Shown here in pieces: positions 15,370 to 23,809 of a stretch of DNA of 64,000 nucleotides (position 1 is the stretch's first letter; every line of letters starts with the position of its first letter). Location: the NCBI RefSeq assembly GCF_014270065.1, contig NZ_JACNME010000004.1, positions 186,001-250,000 of the forward strand, written 5' to 3'. The notes under the pieces are model-generated. The model was not told the DNA's origin and did not search any database. It saw nothing but the letters and a program-made list of their open reading frames with translations. Origin of the DNA: Quadrisphaera sp. RL12-1S (GTDB taxonomy: Bacteria; Actinomycetota; Actinomycetes; Actinomycetales; Quadrisphaeraceae). A program made the translations under genes and the position numbers.

Positions 15370-15406
15370 CACCCCATCCTGCCGGGCTGGGAGGATGGGG
15401 TGGTGA
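15366..15406. promoter_or_regulatory. palindromic divergent promoter of kynU and pdxT
   Basis: Eighteen bases, TCACCACCCCATCCTGCC (15366-15383), are mirrored at 15389-15406 with one mismatch around a five-base centre. The palindrome covers both GTG starts. Each arm reads outward as AGGAT, then GGGGTG, then GTG, matching the -10-to-start spacing of leaderless promoters seen elsewhere here. So the two promoters face opposite ways and must overlap. Confidence 0.75.
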
Positions 15407-16062
15407 GCACGGTTCCCCTGGCCCCGGCTGAGCCGACCTCCACCACCCCCGGCGACGGACCGCTCGTGGGGGTGCTCGCCCTGCAGGGCGACGTCCGCGA
15501 GCACGCCCGGGCGCTGGAGGCCGTCGGCGCGCGGGCCGTCCCGGTGCGCCGGCCGAGCGAGCTGCGCGCGGTGGACGCGCTCGTGCTGCCCGGCGGGGAG
15601 TCGACCACCATCGACAAGCTCGCCCGCCGCTTCGAGCTGCACGACCTGCTGCGCGAGCGGATCGCCGACGGCATGCCGGCCTACGGCTCGTGCGCCGGGC
15701 TGATCATGCTGGCCGACCGCCTCGTGGACGCCATCCCCGGCCAGCAGACCTTCGGCGGGCTGGACGTGCTGGTCCGCCGCAACGCCTTCGGCCGGCAGGT
15801 GGAGTCGTTCGAGGAGGACCTCGACGTCGAGGGCGTCGAGGGCGGTCCGGTCCGCGCGGCCTTCATCCGCGCGCCGTGGGTCGAGCAGGTCGGAGACGGC
15901 GTGGAGGTGCTCGCGCGCACCCGCACGGCGGCCGCGGCCGACCGCGTGGTGGCCGTGAGGTCGGGCGCCCTGCTCGCCACGTCCTTCCACCCGGAGATCA
16001 CGGGCGACCACCGCGTCCACGCGCTGTTCGTCCGGATGATCGAGGCCGCCGCTCGGCGGTGA
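15403..16062 (+). CDS. pdxT: pyridoxal 5'-phosphate synthase glutaminase subunit
   Basis: A 219-residue class I glutamine amidotransferase that feeds ammonia to Pdx[21 protein letters not shown] is the conserved start. The oxyanion region LPGGESTTI, the nucleophile Cys in [11 protein letters not shown] and the His-Glu pair in [14 protein letters not shown] complete the triad. About 18 variable residues precede the domain. GTG 15403 is preferred over GTG 15400 by promoter spacing. It is separated from pdxS by an accessory block and from yebC by 71 bases with its own promoter. Confidence 0.97.
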   Translation: MSTVPLAPAEPTSTTPGDGPLVGVLALQGDVREHARALEAVGARAVPVRRPSELRAVDALVLPGGESTTIDKLARRFELHDLLRERIADGMPAYGSCAGLIMLADRLVDAIPGQQTFGGLDVLVRRNAFGRQVESFEEDLDVEGVEGGPVRAAFIRAPWVEQVGDGVEVLARTRTAAAADRVVAVRSGALLATSFHPEITGDHRVHALFVRMIEAAARR

Positions 16063-16082
16063 GCGGTGCCGCCCGCCCTCGG

Positions 16083-16088
16083 TAACAT
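16083..16088 (+). promoter_or_regulatory. -10 element upstream of yebC
   Basis: TAACAT lies 45 bases before the yebC ATG. GAGGAGGTGTGCG provides a strong ribosome binding site, so this is an ordinary leadered transcript. Confidence 0.5.
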
Positions 16089-16133
16089 GGGCTGCTGACC
16101 TGATCTGACCAGCGAGCCCCGAGGAGGTGTGCG

Positions 16134-16880
16134 ATGTCGGGCCACTCCAAGTGGGCGACCACCAAGCACCAGAAGGCCGTCAAGGACGCCAAGCGCAGCT
16201 CGGCCTTCGCCAAGCTCATCAAGAACATCGAGGTCGCGGCCCGCACGGGCGGTGGCGACCCCGCCGGCAACCCGACGCTCTACGACGCCATCCAGAAGGC
16301 GAAGAAGAACTCGGTGCCCAACGACAACATCGACAGGGCGGTCAAGCGCGGCTCCGGCCAGGAGACCGGCGGCGCCGACTACCAGACGATCATGTACGAG
16401 GGCTACGCCGCCCACGGCGTGGCCGTGCTCGTCGAGTGCCTCACCGACAACCGCAACCGCGCGGCCTCCGACGTCCGCGTGGCCTTCACGCGCAACGGCG
16501 GCACCATGGCGGACCCGGGCAGCGTGGCGTACCTCTTCACGCGCAAGGGCGTCGTCGAGGTCCCCGCGGCCGGGCACGACGAGGACGACGTCCTGGGCGC
16601 CGTCCTCGACGCGGGCGCCGAGGAGGTCAACCGCGTCGGTGACTCCTTCGAGGTGCTCTCGGAGGCGACCGACCTGGTGGCCGTGCGCACCGCGCTGCAG
16701 GAGGCCGGCATCGAGTACGACTCCGCCGAGGCGCAGTTCGTCCCGTCGATGCAGGTCCCGCTCGACGGCGAGCAGGCGCGCTCGGTGCTCAAGCTCATCG
16801 ACGCCCTCGACGACCTCGACGACGTGCAGAACGTCTACGCGAACCTCGACGTCCCGGACGGGGTCCTCGAGGACGCCTGA
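16134..16880 (+). CDS. yebC: YebC/PmpR family DNA-binding regulatory protein
   Basis: A 248-residue TACO1/YebC protein. It begins [20 protein letters not shown], the diagnostic motif. It continues with [20 protein letters not shown] and [19 protein letters not shown]. The family has been described as transcriptional regulators and, for TACO1-type members, as helpers of translation through proline-rich stretches. The gene normally leads the ruvCAB operon. Here it is followed head-to-tail by a ruvC on the opposite strand, with only three bases between stop codons. Confidence 0.97.
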   Translation: MSGHSKWATTKHQKAVKDAKRSSAFAKLIKNIEVAARTGGGDPAGNPTLYDAIQKAKKNSVPNDNIDRAVKRGSGQETGGADYQTIMYEGYAAHGVAVLVECLTDNRNRAASDVRVAFTRNGGTMADPGSVAYLFTRKGVVEVPAAGHDEDDVLGAVLDAGAEEVNRVGDSFEVLSEATDLVAVRTALQEAGIEYDSAEAQFVPSMQVPLDGEQARSVLKLIDALDDLDDVQNVYANLDVPDGVLEDA

Positions 16881-16883
16881 GCC

Positions 16884-17522
16884 TCACCGCGTCTTCGCGG
16901 GGAGCTTCCACTCCTTGGGCTGGGCCCGTGCCGCTGCGGCGGCACGGGCCCACGCCGTCTGCGCCGCCGTGGGGGCGCCGGCGCTGCCGGCGACGGAGGC
17001 GAGCGGGTCGTGGTGGTACGCGGTGTCCTGGCCCGCGGCCAGGGCCGTCGGGCCGCCGCGCCACAGGTGGCAGATCGCCAGCGCCAGCCCGTCGGCGGCG
17101 TCCGCCGGCCGCGGGGCCTCCGCCAGGGCGAGGATCTTGGTGATCATCAGGGTGACCTGCGCCTTGTCCGCGCGCCCGTTGCCGGTGACGGCGGCCTTGA
17201 CCTCGCTGGGAGTGTGGGTCGCCACCGGGAGGCCGTGCTGGGCCGCGAGCATCATGGCGATGCCGCTGGCCTGCGCCGTGCCCATGATCGTCGAGACGTC
17301 GTTGCGGGCGAAGACCCGCTCCACGGCCACCGCGTCCGGGAGGCACTCCCGCAGGACGGTGGTGAGCCCGTCCGCCACCTGCAGCAGGCGCTGCGCCAGC
17401 GGGAGCTCCGGCTCGGTGCGGACCACTCCGACGGCCACGAGCTTCGCGCGGCGGCCCGGCAGGCCGTCCACCACGCCCCACCCGCAGCGGGTGAGGCCCG
17501 GGTCGACCCCCATGACGCGCAC
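16884..17522 (-). CDS. ruvC: Holliday junction resolvase RuvC, inverted in the ruv block
   Basis: A 212-residue RNase H-fold endonuclease that resolves Holliday junctions with RuvAB. The catalytic acids are visible in [32 protein letters not shown] and [17 protein letters not shown] 17522 follows GAGGGTGG; ATG 17513 is possible. The C-terminal 40 residues are Ala-rich and variable. The gene is on the minus strand although yebC, ruvA and ruvB are on the plus strand. It is convergent with yebC and divergent from ruvA (119 bases), so it cannot be co-transcribed with its partners. Confidence 0.95.
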   Translation of the reverse strand: MRVMGVDPGLTRCGWGVVDGLPGRRAKLVAVGVVRTEPELPLAQRLLQVADGLTTVLRECLPDAVAVERVFARNDVSTIMGTAQASGIAMMLAAQHGLPVATHTPSEVKAAVTGNGRADKAQVTLMITKILALAEAPRPADAADGLALAICHLWRGGPTALAAGQDTAYHHDPLASVAGSAGAPTAAQTAWARAAAAARAQPKEWKLPAKTR

Positions 17523-17641
17523 AGGGCCACCCTCGCACGTCGCACGCCCGTTCGGGTGACGCCCCGTCACGTGGCGTCACGCCGTCGCCGCGGCCCGCGG
17601 GGTGTCGGTGCCCCGTGCGAGGCTTCCCGGGTGATGAGGTC

Positions 17642-18292
17642 ATGATCGCTTCGGTCCGCGGCACCGTGCTCTCCCTGCGGCTCGACGGCGTCGTCGTGGA
17701 GGTGGGGGGCGTCGGCATGCTCGTCCACACCACCCCCCGCGCCCTCGCCGACCTGCGCCGCGGCTCCGAGGCGCTGCTGCACACGAGCCTGGTGGTGCGC
17801 GAGGACTCCCTGACCCTGTTCGGGTTCGCCGAGGCCGACGAGCGCGAGGTCTTCGAGGTGCTGCAGTCCGTCACGGGCGTCGGTCCCCGCCTGGCGCTGG
17901 CCGTGCTGGCGGTCCACTCGCCCGAGGAGCTGCGCGTCGCCGTCGCCTCCCAGGACCTCGTGGCCCTCAAGCGCGTGCCGGGCATCGGCCAGAAGGGCGC
18001 CCAGCGCATGGTGCTCGACCTGGCGGACCGGATCGGCGCCCCCAGCGGTGAGGTCCCGGCGCCGCGGGCCGGCCGCGCCGCTCCGGTCGCCGCCCCGGCG
18101 GCCGCGAAGCCCGCTCCCTCCCCGGTGGTGGAGGCGCTGGTCGGCTTCGGGTTCTCCGCGAAGCAGGCGGAAGACGCCGTGGCCGCGGTGACCGCTGACG
18201 ACGCGGAGGGCGCCGCGGAGGGTGACGGCGGGTCCTCCGCCGAGCTCGCGACCACGCTGCGCGCCGCGCTGCGCCACCTCGGGCGGCACTGA
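17642..18292 (+). CDS. ruvA: Holliday junction branch migration protein RuvA
   Basis: A 216-residue RuvA. The N-terminal OB fold begins [20 protein letters not shown]. The two helix-hairpin-helix elements are [19 protein letters not shown] and [19 protein letters not shown]. An Ala/Pro-rich linker (about 140-160) leads to the RuvB-binding domain [22 protein letters not shown] further upstream in-frame start lacks homology. Its stop overlaps the ruvB ATG as TGATG, so the two subunits are coupled. Confidence 0.97.
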   Translation: MIASVRGTVLSLRLDGVVVEVGGVGMLVHTTPRALADLRRGSEALLHTSLVVREDSLTLFGFAEADEREVFEVLQSVTGVGPRLALAVLAVHSPEELRVAVASQDLVALKRVPGIGQKGAQRMVLDLADRIGAPSGEVPAPRAGRAAPVAAPAAAKPAPSPVVEALVGFGFSAKQAEDAVAAVTADDAEGAAEGDGGSSAELATTLRAALRHLGRH

Positions 18293-19476
18293 TGGCGGAC
18301 CGCTCGCGCGAGCTCTCGGGGCAGCCGGGAGGGCCGGAGGAGGACGACGGCGCGCTGGGGGTCCGCCTCGTCGAGCCGGGAGCGGACGACACCGAGCGCG
18401 CGGCCGAGAGCGCGCTGCGCCCCAAGCGCCTGCGCGACTTCGTCGGCCAGCAGGTGGTGCGCGCCCAGCTGTCGATCGTGCTGGAGTCGGCCCGCGCCCG
18501 CGGCCGCGCCCCCGACCACGTGCTGCTCTCGGGGCCCCCGGGCCTCGGGAAGACCACGCTGTCGATGATCATCGCGGCCGAGCTGGGCACCAACCTGCGC
18601 ATCACCTCCGGTCCGGCCATCCAGCACGCGGGAGACCTGGCCGCGGTGCTCACGTCCCTGGAGGAGGGCGACGTGCTCTTCGTGGACGAGGTGCACCGCG
18701 TGGCGCGCCCCGCTGAGGAGCTGCTCTACGTGGCCATGGAGGACTTCCGGGTGGACGTGGTGGTCGGCAAGGGGCCGGGCGCCACCGCCATCCCGCTGGA
18801 CCTGCCGCCGTTCACCCTGGTCGGGGCCACCACGCGCGCCGGGCTCCTGCCCGCGCCGCTGCGCGACAGGTTCGGCTTCACCGCCCACCTCGACTTCTAC
18901 TCGCCCGCGGAGCTGCAGCAGGTGCTGCACCGGTCCGCCGCCCTGCTCGGGGTGGCGCTGACCAGCGAGGGCGCCGCCGAGGTCGCGCGCCGCTCCCGGG
19001 GCACGCCCCGCATCGCCAACCGCCTGCTGCGCCGCGTGCGCGACTGGTCGCTCGTGCGCGGCAGCGGGGCCACCGGGGGCGGGGCCGTGGTGGACGAGGC
19101 GTCGGCGCGCGCCGCGCTGGAGGTCTACGAGGTCGACCCGCTCGGCCTGGACCGGATCGACAGGGCCGTGCTGCGCGCCCTGTGCCGCACCTTCGGCGGC
19201 GGCCCGGTCGGGCTCTCGACGCTCGCGGTGTCCGTGGGGGAGGAGGCCGAGACCGTCGAGACCGTCGTGGAGCCGTTCCTCGTGCGGGAGGGCATGATCG
19301 GCCGCACCCCGAGGGGCCGGGTGGCCACCGACGCCGCGTGGCGCCACCTCGGCCTGGAGCCGCCGCTGCAGCGCCCTGGCGGGCTGCCCGGGCAGCTGGA
19401 GCTGGGGGAGCCCGGCGGGGGCCGCTCCCCGGAGCACCTTCCGCGAACCCCGGATGCTCCCGGCGACGGCAGGTAG
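18292..19476 (+). CDS. ruvB: Holliday junction DNA helicase RuvB
   Basis: A 394-residue AAA+ motor of branch migration. Walker A is [16 protein letters not shown], Walker B is [11 protein letters not shown], sensor 1 is [11 protein letters not shown] and the arginine finger region is APLRDRFGF. The C-terminal winged helix ([19 protein letters not shown]) is present. An N-terminal extension of about 40 charged residues and a glycine/proline-rich tail of about 30 residues make it longer than the usual 330-360. Confidence 0.97.
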   Translation: MADRSRELSGQPGGPEEDDGALGVRLVEPGADDTERAAESALRPKRLRDFVGQQVVRAQLSIVLESARARGRAPDHVLLSGPPGLGKTTLSMIIAAELGTNLRITSGPAIQHAGDLAAVLTSLEEGDVLFVDEVHRVARPAEELLYVAMEDFRVDVVVGKGPGATAIPLDLPPFTLVGATTRAGLLPAPLRDRFGFTAHLDFYSPAELQQVLHRSAALLGVALTSEGAAEVARRSRGTPRIANRLLRRVRDWSLVRGSGATGGGAVVDEASARAALEVYEVDPLGLDRIDRAVLRALCRTFGGGPVGLSTLAVSVGEEAETVETVVEPFLVREGMIGRTPRGRVATDAAWRHLGLEPPLQRPGGLPGQLELGEPGGGRSPEHLPRTPDAPGDGR

Positions 19477-19479
19477 GGT
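19474..19479 (+). promoter_or_regulatory. -10 element of the yajC-secDF transcript
   Basis: TAGGGT lies eight bases before the yajC ATG, the leaderless geometry. It overlaps the ruvB stop codon (TAG at 19474-19476). Confidence 0.55.
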
Positions 19480-19487
19480 CGCTGCCG

Positions 19488-19841
19488 ATGGACGCCTTGA
19501 TCCTGCTGCTCCCGATCGCCCTGCTGCTCTTCCTCATCCTGCGAGGACGCAAGCAGCAGCGGTCGGTCTCCGACCTGCAGGCCTCCCTGGCCGTCGGCCA
19601 GCGCGTCATGACGGCCTCCGGCCTCTACGGCACGGTCGTCGACGTCACGGACACCACCGTCGACCTCGAGCCGTCCCCGGGCGTGCGCCTGACCTGGGCC
19701 CGCGCCGCGGTCGCCCGCGTCGTCGACGAGCCCAGCACCACCTCGCCCACCGAGCCGGAGGCCCTGCCGCCGGTCTCCGGTGGCACCGCCCCCGGCGCCG
19801 CGGGCACCGCTGACGAGGCGCCGGAGCGCCACGACCGCTGA
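19488..19841 (+). CDS. yajC: preprotein translocase accessory subunit YajC
   Basis: A 117-residue protein with one N-terminal membrane segment (ILLLPIALLLFLILRG) followed by the YajC domain: RKQQRSVSDLQASLAVGQRV and MTASGLYGTVVDVTDTTVDL. An acidic, low-complexity tail of about 35 residues follows. YajC forms a complex with SecDF at the Sec channel. The next gene, secD, starts 66 bases later. Confidence 0.95.
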   Translation: MDALILLLPIALLLFLILRGRKQQRSVSDLQASLAVGQRVMTASGLYGTVVDVTDTTVDLEPSPGVRLTWARAAVARVVDEPSTTSPTEPEALPPVSGGTAPGAAGTADEAPERHDR

Positions 19842-19907
19842 TCCCGCGCCGCACCCGCGCCGCTCACCGCCGACCCCCGGGCCGGCCTCCGTCCGGAAGA
19901 GACCCCG

Positions 19908-21941
19908 TTGGCACGCTCCCGATCCTCAACGTCCCGCGCCCGGCGCTCCCTGCTCTGGCTGACCGCGGTCGTCGCCGTCCTCGTCGCCGGTCTCGGGTCG
20001 GCGGTCCGCTTCAGCGACGCCGGCTGGACGCCCAAGCTGGCCCTGGACCTGGCCGGCGGCACGCAGATCATCCTGACGCCGCAGCTGCGGGGCGGTGAGA
20101 CCGCCAACCAGATCACGCCGCAGACCATCGCCGACGCGATCACCATCATCCGCCAGCGCGTGGACTCCTCCGGCCTCACCGAGGCGGAGATCACCAGCTC
20201 CGGCGGCAACAACATCGTGGTCAGCCTCCCCGGTGACCCGGCCTCGCAGTCGGGCGCCGTCGCGCTGGTCTCGCAGTCCGCGCAGATGCGCTTCCGGCCG
20301 GTCCTCTACGTGGCCTCGGCCGCCCCCGCGGCGGCGGCCACCCCGACCGCCGGCGCCACGCCCACCGCCGGTGCCACCCCGACTGACGGCGCCACCCCCG
20401 CCGCGACCGGCGAGGCCCCCGCGGCCAGCCAGAGCGCCACCGGCGGCGCGGCGCCGTCCGAGAGCCAGCAGGGCAGCCGCCTGCCGGGAGCGCTGCTGTC
20501 GGGGGCCACTCCGTCCGCCGCGGCCTCCGGAGCGGCGTCCAGCGCGGCGGCGAGCCCCGCGGCGTCCAGCACCGCGGCGACGCCCGCCCCGAGCCCGACC
20601 AGCCCCAGCGACCTCAGCCAGGTCACCCCGGAGCTGCTCGCGAAGTTCCAGGCGCTCGACTGCAGCAACCCGGTGCAGGTCGGCACGCAGCTGGACGACG
20701 TCGTCACCGGGCCCATCGTCACCTGCGACAGCACCGGCGCCGAGAAGTACATCCTCGGTCCGGTCGAGGTCGAGGGCACCGACATCAGCGACGCCACCGC
20801 CGGGCTGCGCACCACCAGCACCGGCGCCACCACCAACGAGTGGGTGGTCAACCTCAGCTTCGACAGCCGCGGTCGCGACGAGTTCGCCACGACCAGCACC
20901 CGGCTGTTCGGCCTGCAGGCCCCGCAGAACCGCTTCGCCATCGTCCTCGACGGCACGGTGGTCTCGGCGCCGACCATCCAGAGCCCCATCACGGACGGCA
21001 ACGCCCAGATCAGCGGCTCCTTCACGCAGGACTCCGCCACCACGCTGGCGAACCAGCTGAAGTTCGGCGCCCTGCCGATCTCCTTCACCACCCAGAGCGT
21101 GGACCGCATCTCCGCCGTCCTGGGCACCGAGCAGCTGGAGCGAGGTCTCCTGGCGGGTGCCATCGGCCTGCTGCTGGTGGTCCTGTACTCCCTGGCGCAG
21201 TACCGGGCCCTCGGCCTGGTGACCGTCGCCAGCCTGGTGCTCGCCGGAGGCATCTCCTACCTGCTGACGGTGCTGCTGGGCTGGTACCAGGGCTACCGCC
21301 TCAGCCTGGCCGGCGTCGCCGGCTTCATCGTCTCCATCGGCATCACCGCCGACTCGTTCATCGTGTTCTTCGAACGCGTCCGGGACGAGGTCCGCGAGGG
21401 CCGGTCCCTGACGTCGGCCGTGGAGACGGGCTGGGCCCGTGCCCGTCGGACGATCATCATCTCCGACGTCGTGAACTTCATGGCGGCCGCCGTGCTGTAC
21501 TTCCTCGCCGTCGGCGGGGTGAAGGGCTTCGCCTTCATCCTCGGTCTGACCACGGTCATCGACCTGCTGGTGGTGGCGCTCTTCACGCACCCCGTGCTGG
21601 TGCTGCTGGCCCGGCGGAGGTTCTTCGCCTCGGGCCACCGGCTCTCCGGCTTCGACGGCGAGCGCCTCGGCCGCGCGCCCGCCTACGCCGGTCGCGGACG
21701 CGTGCGCACCCCCGTCGAGCAGGCCCCCCGCGCGGCGAGGTCGCGCTCGAGGGACGGCGAGGGCGCGTCCTCCGGCAGCGGCTTCGACACCCCCGACGAC
21801 GGCGCCGAGCGCCGCGAGCCGGTGACCACCGGCTCGGGGGGCCGCACCACCATCGCCCAGCGCCGCGCCGCGGAGGCAGCGCGCCAGCGCGGTGCCGACG
21901 GGGACGACGGCGCCTCCGGCACGACCACCGAGGAGCGCTGA
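19908..21941 (+). CDS. secD: protein translocase subunit SecD
   Basis: A 677-residue membrane protein that uses proton motive force to help pull preproteins across the membrane. The first membrane segment is at about 14-33, and LALDLAGGTQIILTPQL (the LDLxGG motif) follows. The periplasmic domain is interrupted at about residues 137-235 by Ala/Thr/Pro/Ser-rich repeats such as ATPTAGATPTAGATPT. The five C-terminal membrane segments carry ITADSFIVFFERVRDEVREG. A 100-residue charged cytoplasmic tail ends it. The start is TTG 19908, the first codon before MARSRSS. Confidence 0.95.
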   Translation: MARSRSSTSRARRSLLWLTAVVAVLVAGLGSAVRFSDAGWTPKLALDLAGGTQIILTPQLRGGETANQITPQTIADAITIIRQRVDSSGLTEAEITSSGGNNIVVSLPGDPASQSGAVALVSQSAQMRFRPVLYVASAAPAAAATPTAGATPTAGATPTDGATPAATGEAPAASQSATGGAAPSESQQGSRLPGALLSGATPSAAASGAASSAAASPAASSTAATPAPSPTSPSDLSQVTPELLAKFQALDCSNPVQVGTQLDDVVTGPIVTCDSTGAEKYILGPVEVEGTDISDATAGLRTTSTGATTNEWVVNLSFDSRGRDEFATTSTRLFGLQAPQNRFAIVLDGTVVSAPTIQSPITDGNAQISGSFTQDSATTLANQLKFGALPISFTTQSVDRISAVLGTEQLERGLLAGAIGLLLVVLYSLAQYRALGLVTVASLVLAGGISYLLTVLLGWYQGYRLSLAGVAGFIVSIGITADSFIVFFERVRDEVREGRSLTSAVETGWARARRTIIISDVVNFMAAAVLYFLAVGGVKGFAFILGLTTVIDLLVVALFTHPVLVLLARRRFFASGHRLSGFDGERLGRAPAYAGRGRVRTPVEQAPRAARSRSRDGEGASSGSGFDTPDDGAERREPVTTGSGGRTTIAQRRAAEAARQRGADGDDGASGTTTEER

Positions 21942-21942
21942 C

Positions 21943-23103
21943 ATGCCGTCCTTCTCCCAGTTCGGCAACGACCTCTACGCCGGCAGGCGCGGACTCGACG
22001 TCATGCGCACCCGCCGCGTCTGGTACGCCGTGGCGGCGGTCATGGTGGGCCTGTCGGTGGTGCTGCTGCTCACCAAGGGCCTCAACGCGGGCATCGAGTT
22101 CCGGGGCGGGTCGGAGTTCCGCGTCTCCGGCGTGAGCACCACCGCCCAGGACCCGGCGGAGGCCGCCGTCCGCTCCGTCGTGCCCGACGGTCAGCCCCCG
22201 CTCATCTCCACCGTCGGCGACAACGCCATCCGCGTGCAGACCGAGCAGCTGAGCCAGCAGCAGACCGACGCCGTCGCCAGCGCGCTGGCGAAGGGCTACT
22301 CCGTGCCGGCCGGCAACGTCACCGACTCCTTCGTCGGTCCCAGCTGGGGCGCCGACGTCACCAGCAACGCGCTGACGGGCCTGGGCATCTTCGTCCTGCT
22401 GGCGGCGGTGGTGCTGGCGCTGTACTTCCGCACCTGGAAGATGTCGGTGGCGGCGCTGGTGGCCCTCGTCCACGACGTGGTGATCACCGCCGGGGTCTAC
22501 TCGCTGTCGGGCTTCGAGGTCACGCCCGCCACGGTCATCGGCTTCCTGACCATCCTCGGCTACTCCCTCTACGACACCGTGGTGGTCTTCGACAAGATCC
22601 GCGAGAACACCGAGCACGTGCTCTCCAGCGGCTCCAAGACCTTCGCCGAGGCGTCCAACCTGGCGGTCAACCAGACGCTGGTCCGCTCCATCAACACCTC
22701 GGTGGTCGCCCTGCTCCCCGTCGCGTCGATCCTCTTCATCGGCGCGCTGCTGCTGGGTGCGGGCACCCTGCGCGACATCTCGCTGGCCCTGTTCGTCGGC
22801 ATCATCGCCGGCACGTACTCGTCGGTCTTCCTCGCGCCGCCGCTGTACGTGCAGATGCGCGAGCGCGAGCCCGACATCGCCCGCCAGCGCGAGAAGGTGC
22901 TCGCCCGCCGCGGCGGCACCGCCGTCCCCACCACGGGCTCCACGTCGGCCGTGTCCGCCGGTTCCGGAGGCGACCGCGGTGACGGCACCTCCACCGGGAC
23001 CGCGACGGCCGTGCTCGAGCGCCCCTCGACGCGCCGCACGCCGCGCAGCCCCTCCGGGGGCCAGCGAAGCCAGCCGCGCCGCCCGGGGGGGCGCCGTCGA
23101 TGA
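21943..23103 (+). CDS. secF: protein translocase subunit SecF
   Basis: A 386-residue partner of SecD. It begins with a short cytoplasmic segment, then a membrane helix near residue 30 and the GLNAGIEFRGGSEF motif. Five C-terminal membrane segments include the conserved TILGYSLYDTVVVFDKIREN. The tail of about 60 residues is basic and Ser/Arg-rich. The ATG starts one base after the secD stop codon. The last four bases overlap apt. Confidence 0.96.
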   Translation: MPSFSQFGNDLYAGRRGLDVMRTRRVWYAVAAVMVGLSVVLLLTKGLNAGIEFRGGSEFRVSGVSTTAQDPAEAAVRSVVPDGQPPLISTVGDNAIRVQTEQLSQQQTDAVASALAKGYSVPAGNVTDSFVGPSWGADVTSNALTGLGIFVLLAAVVLALYFRTWKMSVAALVALVHDVVITAGVYSLSGFEVTPATVIGFLTILGYSLYDTVVVFDKIRENTEHVLSSGSKTFAEASNLAVNQTLVRSINTSVVALLPVASILFIGALLLGAGTLRDISLALFVGIIAGTYSSVFLAPPLYVQMREREPDIARQREKVLARRGGTAVPTTGSTSAVSAGSGGDRGDGTSTGTATAVLERPSTRRTPRSPSGGQRSQPRRPGGRRR

Positions 23104-23696
23104 GCAGCGGCACGTCGCACCGCGCCACCCACCGCGCGACCACCACCGACGACGACGCCGCCGGCCTGCTGGCCCTGCTGCGCGCCGTGCCCGACCACCC
23201 GGCGCCGGGCATCACCTTCTGGGACATCACGCCGCTGCTGGGTGACGCCGACGCCCTGGCGAGGGCCACCGGGGCGCTGGCCGAGGCCGCACGGGCCATG
23301 CCCGGCGGAGGGGTCGACCTGGTGGCCGGGGTCGAGGCGCGCGGCTTCGTGCTCGGCGCCCCGCTGGCCCTCGCGCTGGGCGCGGGCTTCGTGCCGCTGC
23401 GCAAGGCCGGCAAGCTGCCGTGGCGCACCGTCCGCCAGGACTACTCCCTGGAGTACGGCGAGGCGTCCATCGAGGCCCACGAGGACGCCGTCCCCGCCGG
23501 AGCGCGCGTGCTCGTCATCGACGACGTCCTCGCCACCGGAGGCACCGCGTCCGCGGCGTGCTCGCTGGTGCGGCGCCTCGGCGGCGAGCTGGCGGGGGCG
23601 CTGTTCCTGCTGGAGCTGACCGACCTCGACGGCCGCGCCGCCCTGGCCGGCGCGCTGGGCGGCGCCCCCGTCGGCGCCGTCCTGCAGACCCCCTGA
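23100..23696 (+). CDS. apt: adenine phosphoribosyltransferase
   Basis: A 198-residue purine salvage enzyme that converts adenine and PRPP to AMP. It has the PDHPAPGITFWDITPLLGD region, GVEARGFVLGAPLALALG, the RKAGKLPWRTV hood and the PRPP motif VLVIDDVLATGGTASA. The position between secF and rel is the common actinobacterial arrangement. ATG 23100 overlaps the secF stop as ATGA. An extra 20-residue N-terminal stretch is variable. Confidence 0.95.
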   Translation: MSSGTSHRATHRATTTDDDAAGLLALLRAVPDHPAPGITFWDITPLLGDADALARATGALAEAARAMPGGGVDLVAGVEARGFVLGAPLALALGAGFVPLRKAGKLPWRTVRQDYSLEYGEASIEAHEDAVPAGARVLVIDDVLATGGTASAACSLVRRLGGELAGALFLLELTDLDGRAALAGALGGAPVGAVLQTP

Positions 23697-23774
23697 CGCC
23701 CTGACGCGCTGACCCCCGGGCGGGCGGTGACGACGGGAGTGGTCAGGGGCCCGGGAGCGTGGACCGACCAGCCG

Positions 23775-23780
23775 TAGACT
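23775..23780 (+). promoter_or_regulatory. -10 element upstream of rel
   Basis: TAGACT lies 30 bases before the rel GTG. GGGAGG at 23799-23804 gives a good ribosome binding site. Confidence 0.5.
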
Positions 23781-23809
23781 CGGCGCACCCAGCGGGCCCG
23801 GGAGGTGTG

